Shown: positions 46,664-57,424, numbered from the stretch's first letter. The stretch: 64,000 nt of DNA from Pseudomonas sp. KU26590 (GCF_026153515.1 NZ_CP110644.1:858501-922500), one strand, 5' to 3'. Program-made: numbers and translations. The notes: generated by a model from the sequence alone, not told the origin.

Positions 46664-48145
46664 ATGACCCGCGAAGAATTCCTGCGTTTGGCCGCTGAAG
46701 GCTACAACCGCATTCCCCTTGCCTACGAAACCCTGGCCGACTTCGATACGCCGCTGTCGATCTATCTGAAGCTCGCTGACGAGCCCAATTCCTATCTGCT
46801 CGAGTCGGTTCAAGGCGGGGAGAAGTGGGGGCGTTATTCGATCATTGGTCTGCCATGCCGCACCGTTATGCGCGTCCATGACCATACCGTCAGCGTGACC
46901 CACGACGGTGTCGAGATCGAACGCCTGGAAGCGGAAGACCCGCTGGATTTCGTCGAGACCTTCAAGGCCCGCTATAACGTTCCGACCATCGCCGGTCTGC
47001 CACGCTTCAACGGCGGCCTGGTGGGCTACTTCGGTTACGACTGCGTGCGTTACGTCGAACAGCGTCTGGGTGCATGCCCGAATCCTGACCCGCTCGGCGT
47101 GCCGGACATTCTGCTGATGGTGTCCGATGCCGTCGTGGTATTCGATAACCTTGCCGGCAAGATGCACGCGATCGTGCTGGTCGATCCGGCTCAGCCTGAA
47201 GCCTATGAAGGAGGCCTGGCGCGACTCGAAGCGCTGATGGAGAAACTGCGTCAGCCGATCACGCCGCGTCGTGGTCTGGACCTGACCCGTCCGCAGGCGG
47301 CGGACCCGGTGTTCCGTTCGAGCTTCACCCAAGCGGATTATGAAAAAGCCGTCGACACGATCAAGGAATACATCCTGGCGGGCGACTGCATGCAGGTCGT
47401 GCCGTCCCAGCGCATGTCCATCGACTTCAAGGCCGCGCCGATCGACCTGTATCGCGCGCTGCGGTGCTTCAACCCGACGCCTTACATGTACTTCTTCAAC
47501 TTCGGCGACTTCCACGTCGTCGGCAGTTCGCCGGAAGTGCTGGTGCGGGTCGAAGACAACTTGATCACCGTGCGCCCGATTGCCGGTACGCGTCCCCGTG
47601 GCGCCACCGAAGAAGAAGATTACGCGCTGGAAGTCGACCTGCTGTCAGACGACAAAGAGATTGCCGAGCACCTGATGCTCATCGATCTGGGGCGCAATGA
47701 CACCGGGCGTGTCTCGGAAATCGGTTCGGTGAAACTGACCGAGAAGATGGTCATCGAGCGTTATTCGAACGTCATGCACATTGTGTCCAACGTCACCGGC
47801 CAGCTGAAAAGTGGCCTGACGGCGATGGATGCGCTGCGGGCCATCTTGCCGGCGGGCACGTTGTCGGGCGCGCCGAAGATTCGTGCGATGGAAATCATCG
47901 ACGAACTGGAGCCGGTCAAGCGTGGTGTGTACGGCGGCGCAGTGGGCTATTTTGCCTGGAACGGCAACATGGACACCGCGATCGCCATCCGCACCGCCGT
48001 GATCAAAAACGGCGAGCTGCACGTTCAGGCCGGTGGCGGCATTGTCGCGGATTCTGTGCCAGCGCTGGAGTGGGAAGAAACCCTCAACAAGCGCCGCGCG
48101 ATGTTCCGCGCCGTGGCGCTGGCGCAGCAGACACCCGAGGCTTGA
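46664..48145 (+). CDS. trpE: Anthranilate synthase component I
   Basis: TrpE makes anthranilate from chorismate with ammonia supplied by TrpG. The 493-residue protein has the tryptophan feedback site [18 protein letters not shown] near 40-57 and the catalytic segments [22 protein letters not shown] and [14 protein letters not shown]. The start is [20 protein letters not shown]. It follows gph and the leader peptide, and ends at a strong terminator. trpG is 2.5 kb downstream, separated only by estA. Confidence 0.97.
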   Translation: MTREEFLRLAAEGYNRIPLAYETLADFDTPLSIYLKLADEPNSYLLESVQGGEKWGRYSIIGLPCRTVMRVHDHTVSVTHDGVEIERLEAEDPLDFVETFKARYNVPTIAGLPRFNGGLVGYFGYDCVRYVEQRLGACPNPDPLGVPDILLMVSDAVVVFDNLAGKMHAIVLVDPAQPEAYEGGLARLEALMEKLRQPITPRRGLDLTRPQAADPVFRSSFTQADYEKAVDTIKEYILAGDCMQVVPSQRMSIDFKAAPIDLYRALRCFNPTPYMYFFNFGDFHVVGSSPEVLVRVEDNLITVRPIAGTRPRGATEEEDYALEVDLLSDDKEIAEHLMLIDLGRNDTGRVSEIGSVKLTEKMVIERYSNVMHIVSNVTGQLKSGLTAMDALRAILPAGTLSGAPKIRAMEIIDELEPVKRGVYGGAVGYFAWNGNMDTAIAIRTAVIKNGELHVQAGGGIVADSVPALEWEETLNKRRAMFRAVALAQQTPEA

Positions 48146-48162
48146 TGGTTGGTCTGCACATG

Positions 48163-48189
48163 AAAACGGCGCCTTAGGCGCCGTTTTTT
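48163..48189 (+). terminator. Intrinsic terminator between trpE and estA
   Basis: AAAACGGCGCC, loop TTA, GGCGCCGTTTTTT: an 11-bp stem followed by a T-run on the plus strand, starting 18 bases after the trpE stop. The A-run on the left could also serve the convergent estA gene. Confidence 0.88.
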
Positions 48190-48221
48190 ATGCTGACCAC
48201 AAATCCCACTGGGTTATCGCG

Positions 48222-50162
48222 TCAGAAATCCAGACTCACCGCCAGATTCACCCCTTGCTGCGTCACGTCATCATTCTTGCGCCAGTTATAGCCGGCACGG
48301 AGTGTCATGTCGGGCGCCAGCTTCTGGCTCAGGCCCACACTGGCGCGATTCAAACTGCGCTGCGGGTCATAGCCTTTCAGATCAAAGTCCACCCCTGGCA
48401 CACTGTTCAGCGCAATGGTCACATCCTGCTGATCGGTATCGAACTCACGCTCATGGGCCACTTCGCCAAACAGCTGGGTCTGCGGCGTGACGTCGAACTT
48501 GCCTTGCAGCCCCGCGCCTAACCGCTTCGACTTGCGCGTCTGGTCGTCGTAATCGAGCGCGGTCGCGCGAGCACTGTCCTCCGAATAGCCATCGACGTTG
48601 ACGTGAGAATAGTCGGCGCTGATGAACGGCGAGAAGTGCCAGCGACTGCTCTGTTCGGCCAGATCGAAGCCCACGCGGCCACTGATCGCCCACAGATCGC
48701 CGTTAGTGTCGCCTTTCTCCGCGCCTTCGCTGATGCCCAGCGCGAACTTGCGCTTGAGGTTGTCGTAGTCGAGTTTTCCGCCCGAGGCTGCCAAGTCTGC
48801 CCACCAGTGTTGCGCCTGATATTGAACGAACGCGGTGGCGATATAGCTGTTGAGCGTGTAGTCCGAATCCTTGGCCCCGGCTTCGAGGGTTTGCCGGTAA
48901 GCGCCCGCAACCAGGCCGGCTCTCCAGTCTTCAGCAAAGCGATAGCTGCCGCCCACCGTAAGGTTGTAGCCGTGACCGTCGCCGCTGGCGGAATTGCTTT
49001 GCGCGTCGAAATCCATTTTCTGACCGCCACCGGCGACGATGGCGCGCCATTCACCGACGTTCTGCCAGTTGCCCCAGTCCGCCAGCCACTGACTGCGCAG
49101 TTCATCCTGCTGCGCGCGCAAAGTACCGTTGGCCATTTCCGGCAGCAGGGTAATTTCCCATGGTGCGGACAGAATCGAATACCCGTAATCGGCGATCAAT
49201 CGCTGACCCGCAACGGTCGGGTGCACGCCGTCGTTGAACAGCAGTTTGGTCGGATCAGGCGTCAGGCCGCCAATCCCGTAAACACTGTTGGCGGTGCAGT
49301 TGTTGCCGTTGAAACAGGTGCCGACCAGGTTTTGATCGGCCGCCAGCCCGTAGCGCGCCGGATCGGTCAGGACGTCACGTATGAGTCCCGGCACATTGAG
49401 CGGAATGACCTCGGCATCGATTTGCCCCAGGCGATTGACCAGCTGCTGGTTGAACACCCCGCTCAGCAACGTCGAAGGCACCTGCAATGGCGTGCCGAAT
49501 ACAGCAGGTGTGCTGCCGATGTCCGGCAGCAGCCAGACCATGATGTAACGCGCCCCGGCCTGGGACAGGATTTGTGCGCCGTTGGCCAGGTTGTTCGCTG
49601 CGTTGACGGCCTGTCCCGCACTCAGCACCCGGCCCTGAAGGAAGTCATTGCCGCCCCCGGTCAGGTAGTAAAGGGCGTTCGGGTCAGCCCGCGAGCTGTT
49701 TTCAACGAGATAGCCCGGCCGCGTCCGGAACACCGTCGTGACGCCCGTCGACGCGTCGGTGTTGGCAATCTGTGATTGGGTGGTGATCGCCGCGAGGATC
49801 TGATCTGTCCGGTCGCCGCCTACGGCCCAATTGTTGCCGTCTGCCAACCCTTGCGCGGCGCGAACGGGGGAGGTCGATGCCTGCAAATCCCCGGGCGCCA
49901 CGCCCAGCTTTCCGCCCAGCAAGGTCGACGAGTTCAGGCCGAATGCCTCTCCGTTGCCGTTCAGGTACGTCGGGCCGGTGCGGTTGGTGAAGCGCAAGGT
50001 GGCGCCTGGAGGTCCACCCGCATCGGGAAACTGCCCGGCGTCGGCGAGGCTGTCGCCGAACACGATCATCGTTGAATAGGGGAAAGAGGCGGCCAGGGCC
50101 GAGGAACAGGCGAGTGAGAGCAGGCAGGCCGCGAACGGCCAGCGCAGTGTGGCTTTGAGCAT
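48222..50162 (-). CDS. estA: Autotransporter GDSL esterase EstA
   Basis: I chose ATG 50162, giving 646 residues with signal peptide [20 protein letters not shown] cut near ALAA. The passenger (about 25-350) is a GDSL hydrolase: nucleophile Ser in [12 protein letters not shown], oxyanion Gly/Asn in GGGNDFLQ, and catalytic Asp/His in [11 protein letters not shown]. The C-terminal autotransporter barrel (about 370-646) ends in Phe (NLAVSLDF), as needed for BAM. In P. aeruginosa the surface enzyme influences rhamnolipid production and motility. It is convergent with trpE. Confidence 0.94.
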   Translation of the reverse strand: MLKATLRWPFAACLLSLACSSALAASFPYSTMIVFGDSLADAGQFPDAGGPPGATLRFTNRTGPTYLNGNGEAFGLNSSTLLGGKLGVAPGDLQASTSPVRAAQGLADGNNWAVGGDRTDQILAAITTQSQIANTDASTGVTTVFRTRPGYLVENSSRADPNALYYLTGGGNDFLQGRVLSAGQAVNAANNLANGAQILSQAGARYIMVWLLPDIGSTPAVFGTPLQVPSTLLSGVFNQQLVNRLGQIDAEVIPLNVPGLIRDVLTDPARYGLAADQNLVGTCFNGNNCTANSVYGIGGLTPDPTKLLFNDGVHPTVAGQRLIADYGYSILSAPWEITLLPEMANGTLRAQQDELRSQWLADWGNWQNVGEWRAIVAGGGQKMDFDAQSNSASGDGHGYNLTVGGSYRFAEDWRAGLVAGAYRQTLEAGAKDSDYTLNSYIATAFVQYQAQHWWADLAASGGKLDYDNLKRKFALGISEGAEKGDTNGDLWAISGRVGFDLAEQSSRWHFSPFISADYSHVNVDGYSEDSARATALDYDDQTRKSKRLGAGLQGKFDVTPQTQLFGEVAHEREFDTDQQDVTIALNSVPGVDFDLKGYDPQRSLNRASVGLSQKLAPDMTLRAGYNWRKNDDVTQQGVNLAVSLDF

Positions 50163-50424
50163 GGGGGCATCCCTTATTGTTTTCAGTGCTGTACGAGAAG
50201 GTAGCAGCCGCGACACAAATCACCCACGATGCTGTGGCATTCACGGCAAATATTCTGTACCGGCTTCCCTGCTGCGATCTGCACCTTGCGGGTTCAAATC
50301 CTGCCTATCGGCCGCTGGCCCGCGCCATCCGGGCACTGCGATATTGCGCGCCCTGCGGCGGTACGCTACTGTGCGGCAACGTATGAACGAGACCTTTCCT
50401 GTGTCGATTGTCAGCAGCTTCTTG

Positions 50425-50469
50425 ATGCGCGTTATCAAGGGCCACGCCCGCTGGCGTTGGCGCGCCTGA
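50425..50469 (+). CDS. trpG leader peptide
   Basis: ATG 50425 to TGA 50469 encodes MRVIKGHARWRWRA, 14 residues that differ from the trpE leader at only three positions and keep both Trp codons. An in-frame ATG at 50383 would give a 28-residue version. Outside the leader, the 469-base gap 50163-50631 also holds the promoters of estA and the trpG transcript. The peptide ends 162 bases before trpG and is followed by a GC-rich hairpin. Confidence 0.72.
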   Translation: MRVIKGHARWRWRA

Positions 50470-50481
50470 CTATATCCCCCG

Positions 50482-50502
50482 CCGGCCCCGCCGGATCTTT
50501 AT
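50482..50502 (+). promoter_or_regulatory. Candidate trpGDC attenuator hairpin
   Basis: CCGGC (50482-50486), loop CCC, GCCGG (50490-50494) is followed by the T-rich ATCTTTATT. It lies 12 bases after the leader stop. The shape matches an attenuator-type terminator. The GC-rich leader codons upstream could form the competing fold. Confidence 0.5.
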
Positions 50503-50631
50503 TGATATGCCTTCTGATGCCTCGGTTTTGCAGCGCCTCGCCGGACACCCTCCTGCGACCCCTCTGCGTGGAACTGAGGTCAGAAAACGGAAGGCCACCA
50601 TAGAAGTCAGTAATTCAAAAGGTTAAGCACC

Positions 50632-51231
50632 ATGCTGCTGATGATCGATAACTACGACTCCTTCACCTACAACGTCGTGCAGTACCTGGGCGAGCTGGGT
50701 GCCGACGTCAAAGTGATTCGCAACGACGAAATGACCGTCGCCGAAATCGAAGCCCTGAACCCCGAGCGCATCGTCGTTTCCCCAGGCCCCTGCACGCCGA
50801 ACGAAGCGGGCGTGTCCATTGACGTGATCAAGCATTTTGCCGGCAAGCTACCCGTGCTCGGCGTCTGCCTGGGCCATCAGTCGATTGGCCAGGCGTTCGG
50901 CGGTGATGTGGTGCGCGCGCGCCAGGTCATGCACGGCAAGACCAGCGAGCTGATTCACGAAGACAAAGGCGTGTTCGAAGGCCTCAAGCATCCGCTGACC
51001 GTGACCCGCTATCACTCGCTGGTGGTCAAGCGCGAGACACTTCCGGACTGCCTGGAAATGACCGCCTGGACCCAAAGCGAAGACGGCGCGGTCGATGAAA
51101 TCATGGGCCTGCGCCACAAGACCCTGAACGTCGAAGGTGTGCAGTTTCACCCTGAGTCGATTCTTTCCGAGCAGGGGCACGAGCTGTTCGCCAACTTCCT
51201 CAAGCAGACCGGCGGCACCCGTCAGGGTTAA
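50632..51231 (+). CDS. trpG: Anthranilate synthase component II (glutamine amidotransferase)
   Basis: The 199-residue class I amidotransferase supplies ammonia to TrpE. The start is [20 protein letters not shown]. The triad Cys is in [15 protein letters not shown] (about 77-91) and the His/Glu in [10 protein letters not shown]. In many bacteria one copy serves both TrpE and PabA-type enzymes; here the gene is clustered with trpDC. It lies 12 bases before trpD. Confidence 0.97.
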   Translation: MLLMIDNYDSFTYNVVQYLGELGADVKVIRNDEMTVAEIEALNPERIVVSPGPCTPNEAGVSIDVIKHFAGKLPVLGVCLGHQSIGQAFGGDVVRARQVMHGKTSELIHEDKGVFEGLKHPLTVTRYHSLVVKRETLPDCLEMTAWTQSEDGAVDEIMGLRHKTLNVEGVQFHPESILSEQGHELFANFLKQTGGTRQG

Positions 51232-51243
51232 GGGCACTTCAAC

Positions 51244-52299
51244 ATGGCAATGGATATCAAAACCGCGCTGGGCCGGGTTGTTAACCAACTGGACCTGAGC
51301 ACCGACGAAATGCGCGACGTCATGCGCGAGGTCATGACCGGCCAATGCACGGAGGCGCAGATCGGCGCCTTCCTGATGGGCATGCGCATGAAGAGCGAAA
51401 GCATCGACGAAATCGTCGGCGCGGTGTCGGTCATGCGCGAGCTGGCGGATCAGGTCCAACTCAAAACCCTCGACGGCGTGGTCGACATCGTCGGCACCGG
51501 TGGCGATGGCGCGAACATCTTCAACGTCTCGACTGCCGCCTCCTTCGTGATTGCGGCGGCCGGGTGCACGGTCGCCAAGCACGGCAATCGCGCGGTCTCC
51601 GGCAAGAGTGGCAGTGCCGATTTGCTGGAAGCGGCAGGGGTTTACCTGAGCCTGACCCCGGTGCAAGTGGCGCGCTGCATTGACAGCGTCGGCATCGGCT
51701 TCATGTTCGCGCAGACCCATCATGGCGCGATGAAACACGCCGCCGGGCCACGCAAGGAGCTGGGGCTGCGGACCCTGTTCAACATGCTCGGCCCACTGAC
51801 TAACCCGGCGGGCGTCAAGCATCAAGTGGTCGGTGTGTTCAGCCAGGCGCTGTGCCGGCCATTGGCCGAGGTGCTGCTGCGCATGGGCAGCAAACACGTG
51901 CTGGTGGTGCACTCCCAGGATGGCCTGGACGAATTCAGCATCGCCGCGCCGACGTTTGTCGCGGAACTCAAGAACGGCGAAGTGACCGAATACTGGGTGC
52001 AACCGGAAGATCTGGGCATGAAAAGCCAAAGCCTGTTTGGACTGGTGGTTGACAGTCCGGCGCAGTCGCTGGAATTGATTCGTGATGCGCTGGGTCGGCG
52101 CAAATCCGAGCACGGCCAGAAAGCCGCCGAAATGATCGTCCTCAACGCAGGCGCCGCGCTGTACGCGGCTGACCATGCTTCATCATTGAAAGAAGGTGTG
52201 GACTTGGCTCACGATGCACTGCACACGGGCCTGGCCCGCGAAAAGCTGGAAGAACTGGGTGCCTTTACCGCGGTATTCAAGCAGGAGAATGAAGAATGA
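51244..52299 (+). CDS. trpD: Anthranilate phosphoribosyltransferase
   Basis: TrpD joins anthranilate to PRPP, the second step of tryptophan synthesis. The 351-residue protein has the PRPP-binding [14 protein letters not shown] (about 83-96), then [18 protein letters not shown] and [19 protein letters not shown] 51244 is better spaced from AGGG than ATG 51250 (MDIKTALG), which is the start seen in some relatives. It overlaps trpC by four bases. Confidence 0.97.
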   Translation: MAMDIKTALGRVVNQLDLSTDEMRDVMREVMTGQCTEAQIGAFLMGMRMKSESIDEIVGAVSVMRELADQVQLKTLDGVVDIVGTGGDGANIFNVSTAASFVIAAAGCTVAKHGNRAVSGKSGSADLLEAAGVYLSLTPVQVARCIDSVGIGFMFAQTHHGAMKHAAGPRKELGLRTLFNMLGPLTNPAGVKHQVVGVFSQALCRPLAEVLLRMGSKHVLVVHSQDGLDEFSIAAPTFVAELKNGEVTEYWVQPEDLGMKSQSLFGLVVDSPAQSLELIRDALGRRKSEHGQKAAEMIVLNAGAALYAADHASSLKEGVDLAHDALHTGLAREKLEELGAFTAVFKQENEE

Positions 52300-53132
52300 G
52301 CGTGCCGACGGTTTTGGAAAAGATTCTGGCCCGAAAGGTTGAGGAAGTTGCTGCGCGTCGAGCCAGTATCAGCCTGGCCGAACTGGAGACTCTGGCTGCA
52401 GCAGCCGATGCGCCGCGCGGGTTCGCCAAAGCGATGATTGCCCAGGCCAAGCGCAAGCAGCCGGCCGTCATTGCAGAAATCAAAAAGGCTTCGCCGAGCA
52501 AAGGCGTGATCCGCGAAAACTTCCACCCGGCGGACATCGCCAAGAGCTACGAAACGGGCGGGGCGACCTGTCTTTCTGTGCTGACCGACGTCGATTTCTT
52601 TCAAGGCGCTGACGAGTACTTGAAGCAAGCCCGGGCCGCATGCTCGCTGCCAGTGATCCGCAAAGACTTCATGATCGACCCGTATCAGATTGTCGAAGCG
52701 CGGGCATTGGGCGCCGATTGCATTCTGCTGATCGTGTCGGCGCTGGACGACGTGAAGATGGCCGAGCTGGCTTCGGTCGCTAAAGGAGTCGGCCTCGACG
52801 TGCTGGTTGAAGTCCACGATGGCGACGAGCTGGAGCGGGCATTGAAGACCCTCGACACTCCGCTGGTGGGCGTCAACAACCGCAACCTGCACACGTTTGA
52901 CGTCAGCCTGGAAACCACCCTCGACTTACTGCCACGTATTCCGCGTGATCGGCTGGTTATCACCGAAAGCGGCATTTTCCACCGTGCCGACGTTGAGCTC
53001 ATGGAAATCAGCGACGTCTATTCCTTCCTGGTAGGCGAGGCGTTCATGCGCGCCGAGAAGCCGGGCGTGGAATTGCAGCGACTGTTCTTCCCGGAGAAAG
53101 GCACCGCGATCAAATCCGGCGGCTTGGACTGA
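52296..53132 (+). CDS. trpC: Indole-3-glycerol phosphate synthase
   Basis: The 278-residue TIM-barrel enzyme closes the indole ring in tryptophan synthesis. Typical motifs are [19 protein letters not shown] (catalytic Lys), [26 protein letters not shown] and [10 protein letters not shown]. Its ATG overlaps the trpD stop. It is last of trpGDC; the remaining trp genes (trpF, trpAB) are elsewhere, as usual in Pseudomonas. Confidence 0.97.
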   Translation: MSVPTVLEKILARKVEEVAARRASISLAELETLAAAADAPRGFAKAMIAQAKRKQPAVIAEIKKASPSKGVIRENFHPADIAKSYETGGATCLSVLTDVDFFQGADEYLKQARAACSLPVIRKDFMIDPYQIVEARALGADCILLIVSALDDVKMAELASVAKGVGLDVLVEVHDGDELERALKTLDTPLVGVNNRNLHTFDVSLETTLDLLPRIPRDRLVITESGIFHRADVELMEISDVYSFLVGEAFMRAEKPGVELQRLFFPEKGTAIKSGGLD

Positions 53133-53181
53133 TCTACCGTTGTAGGCCAGAAAGCCATCGCCATTCGCGTCAGGAGGCAGT

Positions 53182-53877
53182 ATGACCCTTCAGCTCTTGG
53201 AAACCTGCGTTGAAGCCGGCCTGAAGGCCGAGCAAGACCTGCTGACGTCGGTGTGTGATGGTCACGCCGACAGCGGCTTGCTGATCTGGCGGCCTACCGA
53301 TCGCGCGTTGGTCATGCCGCGCCGGTTGAGCCGTCTTTCCGGCTTCACTGAAGCCAGTGAGACGCTCGCCGACAGCGGCTGGCCTGTGCTGCTGCGCGAA
53401 AGTGGCGGCGAGCCCGTGCCGCAATCGCCCTCGACGGTCAATGTGGCGCTTGTGTATGTCCAGCCGGACACCGATCTGGATCGCGACCGTATCGAAAACG
53501 CTTACATGCGCCTGTGTCAGCCGATTCTCGATGCGCTGGGTGAGCTGGGCGGCGCTGTATCCCTGGGAGAAGTCGAAGGTGCCTTCTGCGATGGCCGCTT
53601 CAACGTCAACCTCAACGGGCGCAAGATGGTCGGTACCGCGCAGCGCTGGCGGCAGAGTCAGGGTGGCAAGCGGCCGGTGGTGTTGGCCCATGCCGCGATG
53701 CTGCTGGAGGACGAGCGCGTCGAAATGGTGAATGCGGTCAATCGCTTCAATGAGACATGCGAACTGGATCAACGCTGCAAAGCAGAGAGCCACATCGCTT
53801 TGCATGAGTTATTTGAGGCGCCGGATTTCCTGGGCCGCTTGAGCGAACGCTACACACGGCTGCTCGCCCGGATCTGA
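53182..53877 (+). CDS. Lipoate-protein ligase A-like (biotinyl/lipoyl transferase fold) protein
   Basis: The 231-residue protein looks like a BPL/LplA-fold transferase: an N-terminal strand-rich part (SGLLIWRPTDRALVMPRRLS), SGWPVLLRESGGEPVPQSPS where the R-x-S/T-G-G motif of the ligase pocket appears, and CDGRFNVNLNGRKMVGTAQR, which includes the lysine of the lipoyl-adenylate site. It is shorter than full LplA and lacks the C-terminal adenylation domain. It starts 49 bases after trpC with AGGAGG at 53172 and may share that transcript. The acyl substrate is not known. Confidence 0.75.
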   Translation: MTLQLLETCVEAGLKAEQDLLTSVCDGHADSGLLIWRPTDRALVMPRRLSRLSGFTEASETLADSGWPVLLRESGGEPVPQSPSTVNVALVYVQPDTDLDRDRIENAYMRLCQPILDALGELGGAVSLGEVEGAFCDGRFNVNLNGRKMVGTAQRWRQSQGGKRPVVLAHAAMLLEDERVEMVNAVNRFNETCELDQRCKAESHIALHELFEAPDFLGRLSERYTRLLARI

Positions 53878-53903
53878 TTCAGCTACGGGCATTGGTCACG
53901 CCG

Positions 53904-54548
53904 TTACCGGGTGCCGAACACAACCATGGTTTTGCCTCGGACATGCACCAGGTTCTGCTCTTCCAGCGCCTTGAGCACGCGCCCGACCATCTCCCGCGAA
54001 CACCCCACGATACGGCCAATCTCCTGGCGGGTGATCTTGATCTGCATGCCGTCGGGGTGGGTCATCGCGTCAGGCTGCTTGCACAGATCGAGCAGGCTGC
54101 GAGCCACGCGGCCAGTGACGTCCAGAAAGGCCAGATCGCCGACTTTGCGCGTGGTATTGCGCAGCCGCTCGGCGATCTGCGCGCCGATGGCGTACATCAA
54201 CTCGGGATCATGCTGACTGAGTTCGCGGAACTTGGCGTAACTGATCTCGGCCACTTCACATTCGGTTTTGGCGCGCACCCAGGCGCTGCGCTGGGAACCG
54301 GCGGCCGTCTGCTGAAAAAGCCCCAGTTCGCCAAAGAAATCCCCGGTATTGAGGTAGGCCACGATCATCTCGCGGCCTTCGTTGTCTTCGATCAGGATCG
54401 TCACCGAGCCCTTGATGATCAGGTACAGCGAGTCCGACTCTTCGCCTGCGCAGAGGATGTTGCTCTTCGCCGGGCATCGTCGTCGTTGTGCATGGGGAAG
54501 CAGTTTGTCGGCGATTTTCATCTTGTTCGGAGGCGGCACCGCGAGCAT
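53904..54548 (-). CDS. vfr: cAMP-binding global regulator Vfr (CRP family)
   Basis: I chose ATG 54548, which gives 214 residues, the exact length of P. aeruginosa Vfr; the open frame extends upstream to 54731 without family support. The cAMP domain (about 15-130) contains [11 protein letters not shown] and [20 protein letters not shown]. The HTH (about 165-200) is [20 protein letters not shown] and the tail [11 protein letters not shown] is typical. The N-terminal third differs more from P. aeruginosa than the rest. It is convergent with the lipoate-ligase-like gene and divergent from the OsmC gene. Confidence 0.95.
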   Translation of the reverse strand: MLAVPPPNKMKIADKLLPHAQRRRCPAKSNILCAGEESDSLYLIIKGSVTILIEDNEGREMIVAYLNTGDFFGELGLFQQTAAGSQRSAWVRAKTECEVAEISYAKFRELSQHDPELMYAIGAQIAERLRNTTRKVGDLAFLDVTGRVARSLLDLCKQPDAMTHPDGMQIKITRQEIGRIVGCSREMVGRVLKALEEQNLVHVRGKTMVVFGTR

Positions 54549-54753
54549 GGCTATATCCCGTAAAAAACTGCGCCCTGAGGCATTCCTAGAGGTATCGGCA
54601 GTATTTCCGATTTGACGCAGTTCAACAGGGGCATTTAGCCATTTTTTCAGACACTTCCTACATTTCGGTCGTTTTCGGGCATGTCCAGTCCACTCAGCGA
54701 CGCCAGGGCCCTGTGCTAAGCTGGCTGCCATTTTTCAAGCATTGGAGTCGGTG

Positions 54754-55176
54754 ATGAAGGCGCGTATTCAATGGGCGGGTGAGGCGATGTTCCTCGGTGA
54801 GTCCGGCAGCGGCCATGTGGTCGTGATGGATGGCCCGCCCGAAAGCGGCGGTCGCAACCTGGGTGTTCGCCCGATGGAAATGGTGCTGATCGGCCTGGGT
54901 GGCTGCAGCAACTACGACGTGGTCAGCATCCTCAAGAAAGCCCGTCAGCCTATCGAAAGCTGCGAGGCGTTTCTGGAAGCCGAGCGCGCCAACGAAGACC
55001 CCAAGGTGTTCACCAAGATCCACCTGCACTTCGTGGTCAAAGGACGCGGTCTGAAAGAGACCCAGGTCAAACGTGCGATCGAGCTGTCGGCCGAGAAGTA
55101 CTGCTCGGCGTCGATTATGCTGGGTAATGCGGGCGTCGAAATCACCCACGATTACGAGATCATCGAACTGGGCTGA
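54754..55176 (+). CDS. OsmC family peroxiredoxin-like protein
   Basis: ATG 54754 (TTGGAG at 54746) gives 140 residues. The OsmC/Ohr fold is supported by VRPMEMVLIGLGGCSNYDVV, which holds the first redox Cys, and SAEKYCSASIMLGNAGVEI with the second Cys. Proteins of this subgroup (YhfA-type) reduce organic peroxides or bind small ligands; the substrate here is unknown. It is divergent from vfr by about 205 bases. Confidence 0.92.
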   Translation: MKARIQWAGEAMFLGESGSGHVVVMDGPPESGGRNLGVRPMEMVLIGLGGCSNYDVVSILKKARQPIESCEAFLEAERANEDPKVFTKIHLHFVVKGRGLKETQVKRAIELSAEKYCSASIMLGNAGVEITHDYEIIELG

Positions 55177-55411
55177 GCAACGCTCAATTTTCACAAAAGC
55201 GGTGCAGGCTATGGCATGCGACTTCTGACGTCTGCATAATGCGCCCCTTTTTCAGGGCGCGACCGCCGGATAGCCGGCTCGCCTCCGACCAGACAACCAA
55301 AATCGCCAACGCGAAGAGGTGTTAACCGTCCTACGCAGCTGAGCCGGGCTCAGTTGACGGGCATGCTTGATCACGCGGCCAGCGCCGCACCCATATAGAG
55401 AGTTTTTAACG

Positions 55412-56206
55412 GTGAAAAGCAAACTCAAGCTCCACGGGTTCAATAACCTGACCAAGACCTTGAGCTTCAACATCTATGACATCTGCTATGCGGAAACCCC
55501 GCAGGACCAGCAGGCCTACGTCGAGTACATCAACAGTGTGTACGACGCCGAACGCCTGACGCGGATTCTCACCGATGTCGTCGATATCATTGGCGCGAAC
55601 ATCCTGAACATCGCGCGTCAGGACTACGATCCACAAGGCGCCAGCGTGACCATTCTGATCTCGGAGCAGCCGGTCACGCCGACCGACAGCCAGATCGAAG
55701 AATCGCCGGGTCCGCTGCCGGAAACCATCCTCGCGCACCTGGACAAGAGCCACATCACGGTTCACACCTACCCTGAAATTCACCCCGTTGACGGCATCGC
55801 CACCTTCCGTGTGGACATCGACGTGTCGACCTGCGGCGTGATCTCACCGTTGAAAGCGCTGAATTACCTGATCCACAAGTTCGAGTCCGACATCGTGACG
55901 GTCGACTATCGCGTTCGCGGCTTCACCCGTGACGTCGAAGGCAAGAAGCACTTCATCGACCACGAAATCAACTCGATCCAGAACTACCTTTCCGACGACA
56001 CCCGCGACAGCTACCAGATGACTGACGTGAACGTGTATCAGGAAAACCTGTTCCACACCAAAATGCTGCTCAAGCAGTTCGAGCTGGACAACTACCTGTT
56101 CGGCGACGCCACCAGCAATCTCTCCGCTGAGCAGCGCCAGCAGGTCACTGGCCGCGTTAAGCACGAAATGCTCGAAATCTTCTACGGCCGCAACATGCCG
56201 GTCTAA
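55412..56206 (+). CDS. speD: S-adenosylmethionine decarboxylase proenzyme
   Basis: The start is the GTG at 55412, giving 264 residues that begin (M)[18 protein letters not shown], as in relatives; an upstream start at 55367 is rejected. SpeD decarboxylates AdoMet for spermidine synthesis. The proenzyme cleaves itself at Lys112-Ser113 ([13 protein letters not shown]) to make the pyruvoyl cofactor. Further conserved parts are [17 protein letters not shown] and [16 protein letters not shown]. It is monocistronic and ends at a bidirectional terminator. Confidence 0.97.
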   Translation: MKSKLKLHGFNNLTKTLSFNIYDICYAETPQDQQAYVEYINSVYDAERLTRILTDVVDIIGANILNIARQDYDPQGASVTILISEQPVTPTDSQIEESPGPLPETILAHLDKSHITVHTYPEIHPVDGIATFRVDIDVSTCGVISPLKALNYLIHKFESDIVTVDYRVRGFTRDVEGKKHFIDHEINSIQNYLSDDTRDSYQMTDVNVYQENLFHTKMLLKQFELDNYLFGDATSNLSAEQRQQVTGRVKHEMLEIFYGRNMPV

Positions 56207-56219
56207 GGTTTCAGCCGTA

Positions 56220-56252
56220 CAAAAAAAGGCGCCTCTTCAGGCGCCTTCTTTG
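56220..56252. terminator. Terminator after speD
   Basis: An A-run, GGCGCC, loop TCTTCA, GGCGCC, then TTCTTTG: a stem with A/T flanks. It lies 13 bases after speD on the plus strand. The A-run makes it usable on the minus strand too, where coq7 ends 60 bases away. Confidence 0.85.
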
Positions 56253-56311
56253 TTTCCAGCCTTTAGTGGCAGCCCTGCTCCTTGATGGAAGCCGGCCGAC
56301 CGCAGATCCGA

Positions 56312-56959
56312 TCAGATCCTGTAGGCGGTCTTGGTCATGACTTTGGCGATCAGGCTCATGCCGAATTTCACCGGTGCAGGGAAGCGGAATCCGCCTGCCT
56401 CGAGCGCGCTTTCTGCGTGATGCTCCTCGTCGGCGCACATCTGTTTGAGAATCGCCCGGGATTTCTCGTCCTCGACCGGCAATTGCTCCAGATGCTCATT
56501 CAAGTGTTTGCACACCTGATCTTCCGTCGCGGCAACGAAGCCCAGGCTGATTCGATCGCTGATTAAGCCAGCCACTGCGCCGATACCAAATGAAGCACCG
56601 TAGAACAGCGGGTTGAGCACGCTCGTGTGGCTGCCCAACTGATGAATGCGTTGCTCGCACCATACCAAGTGGTCGATTTCTTCTTCGGCAGCATGTTCCA
56701 TTGCTTTGCGCACCTGAGGCAGTTTCGCGGTGAGCGCCTGTCCCTGATACAACGCCTGAGCGCAGACTTCGCCAGTGTGGTTGATGCGCATGAGACCAGC
56801 GACGTGTCGGGTGTCGGACTCGTTCATCTTGATATCGGGTTGAACAATGGCAGGCGAGGGACGGTGTGCGTGCGCGCTGACGGGCAGCAGCGTCTTCATC
56901 GCAGCGTCGGCCTGAAGCAGAAAACGGTCGATAGGGGAGTAGTGACGTTCGGTAGCCAT
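56312..56959 (-). CDS. coq7: 3-demethoxyubiquinol 3-hydroxylase Coq7
   Basis: Coq7 adds the hydroxyl group at C6 in ubiquinone synthesis under air. The 215-residue di-iron protein has the ligands in [30 protein letters not shown] and [16 protein letters not shown], two E-x-x-H pairs as expected. The start is [20 protein letters not shown]. It is the coq7 type found in Pseudomonas rather than flavin-dependent UbiF. Its membrane association comes from amphipathic helices. Confidence 0.95.
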   Translation of the reverse strand: MATERHYSPIDRFLLQADAAMKTLLPVSAHAHRPSPAIVQPDIKMNESDTRHVAGLMRINHTGEVCAQALYQGQALTAKLPQVRKAMEHAAEEEIDHLVWCEQRIHQLGSHTSVLNPLFYGASFGIGAVAGLISDRISLGFVAATEDQVCKHLNEHLEQLPVEDEKSRAILKQMCADEEHHAESALEAGGFRFPAPVKFGMSLIAKVMTKTAYRI

Positions 56960-57085
56960 GGGCGCCTCCGGGTAAATCCACGGCGGTCAGTCTACCCCAA
57001 ACGGTGTAACCGGGCTTGTCCGGCGTCAGCCCGCCGAGGCGAAAGGCGCACGACCGGCGGGTAGACCATGCTTTACAGGGCTGAC

Positions 57086-57424
57086 TCAGCCCGGCGGCCA
57101 GTTCATCTGGCGTTGACCCAGCACGTGCATGTGGATGTGATAGACGGTCTGTCCGCCTTTCTCGTTGGTGTTCATGACCACGCGGAAGCCGTCCTCGCAA
57201 CCCAGCTCTTTCGCCAGCCGCTGAGCCGTGAACAGGATATGGCCCAGCAGGCCCTTATCGTCTTCAGTCACGTCGTTAAGGGTGGCGATCGGCTTCTTCG
57301 GGATAACCAGAAAATGCACAGGCGCCTGTGGGGCGATGTCGTGAAAGGCCAGCACTTGATCATCTTCGTAGATGATCTTCGCCGGGATTTCCCGGTTGAT
57401 GATCTTGGTGAACAAAGTATCCAC
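57086..57424 (-). CDS. HIT family nucleotide hydrolase (HinT-type)
   Basis: The 112-residue HIT protein has the triad motif [11 protein letters not shown] near 96-106 (His-x-His-x-His) and an N-terminal [20 protein letters not shown]. HinT-type enzymes hydrolyse adenosine 5'-phosphoramidates and acyl-AMPs. Length and layout match E. coli HinT. It sits between coq7 and the dehydrogenase, all on the minus strand but with gaps over 80 bases. Confidence 0.93.
   Translation of the reverse strand: MDTLFTKIINREIPAKIIYEDDQVLAFHDIAPQAPVHFLVIPKKPIATLNDVTEDDKGLLGHILFTAQRLAKELGCEDGFRVVMNTNEKGGQTVYHIHMHVLGQRQMNWPPG

Noticed and set aside
50288..50304. tRNA remnant: GCGGGTTCAAATCCTGC looks like a T arm
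   Set aside because: A 5-bp stem with a 7-base TTCAAAT loop is there, but no acceptor, anticodon or D arm can be placed around it; chance resemblance is more likely than a prophage attachment scar.
54549..54731. Longer Vfr starting at 54731
   Set aside because: The start at 54548 gives the exact 214-residue family length; the extension has no homology to CRP/Vfr proteins.
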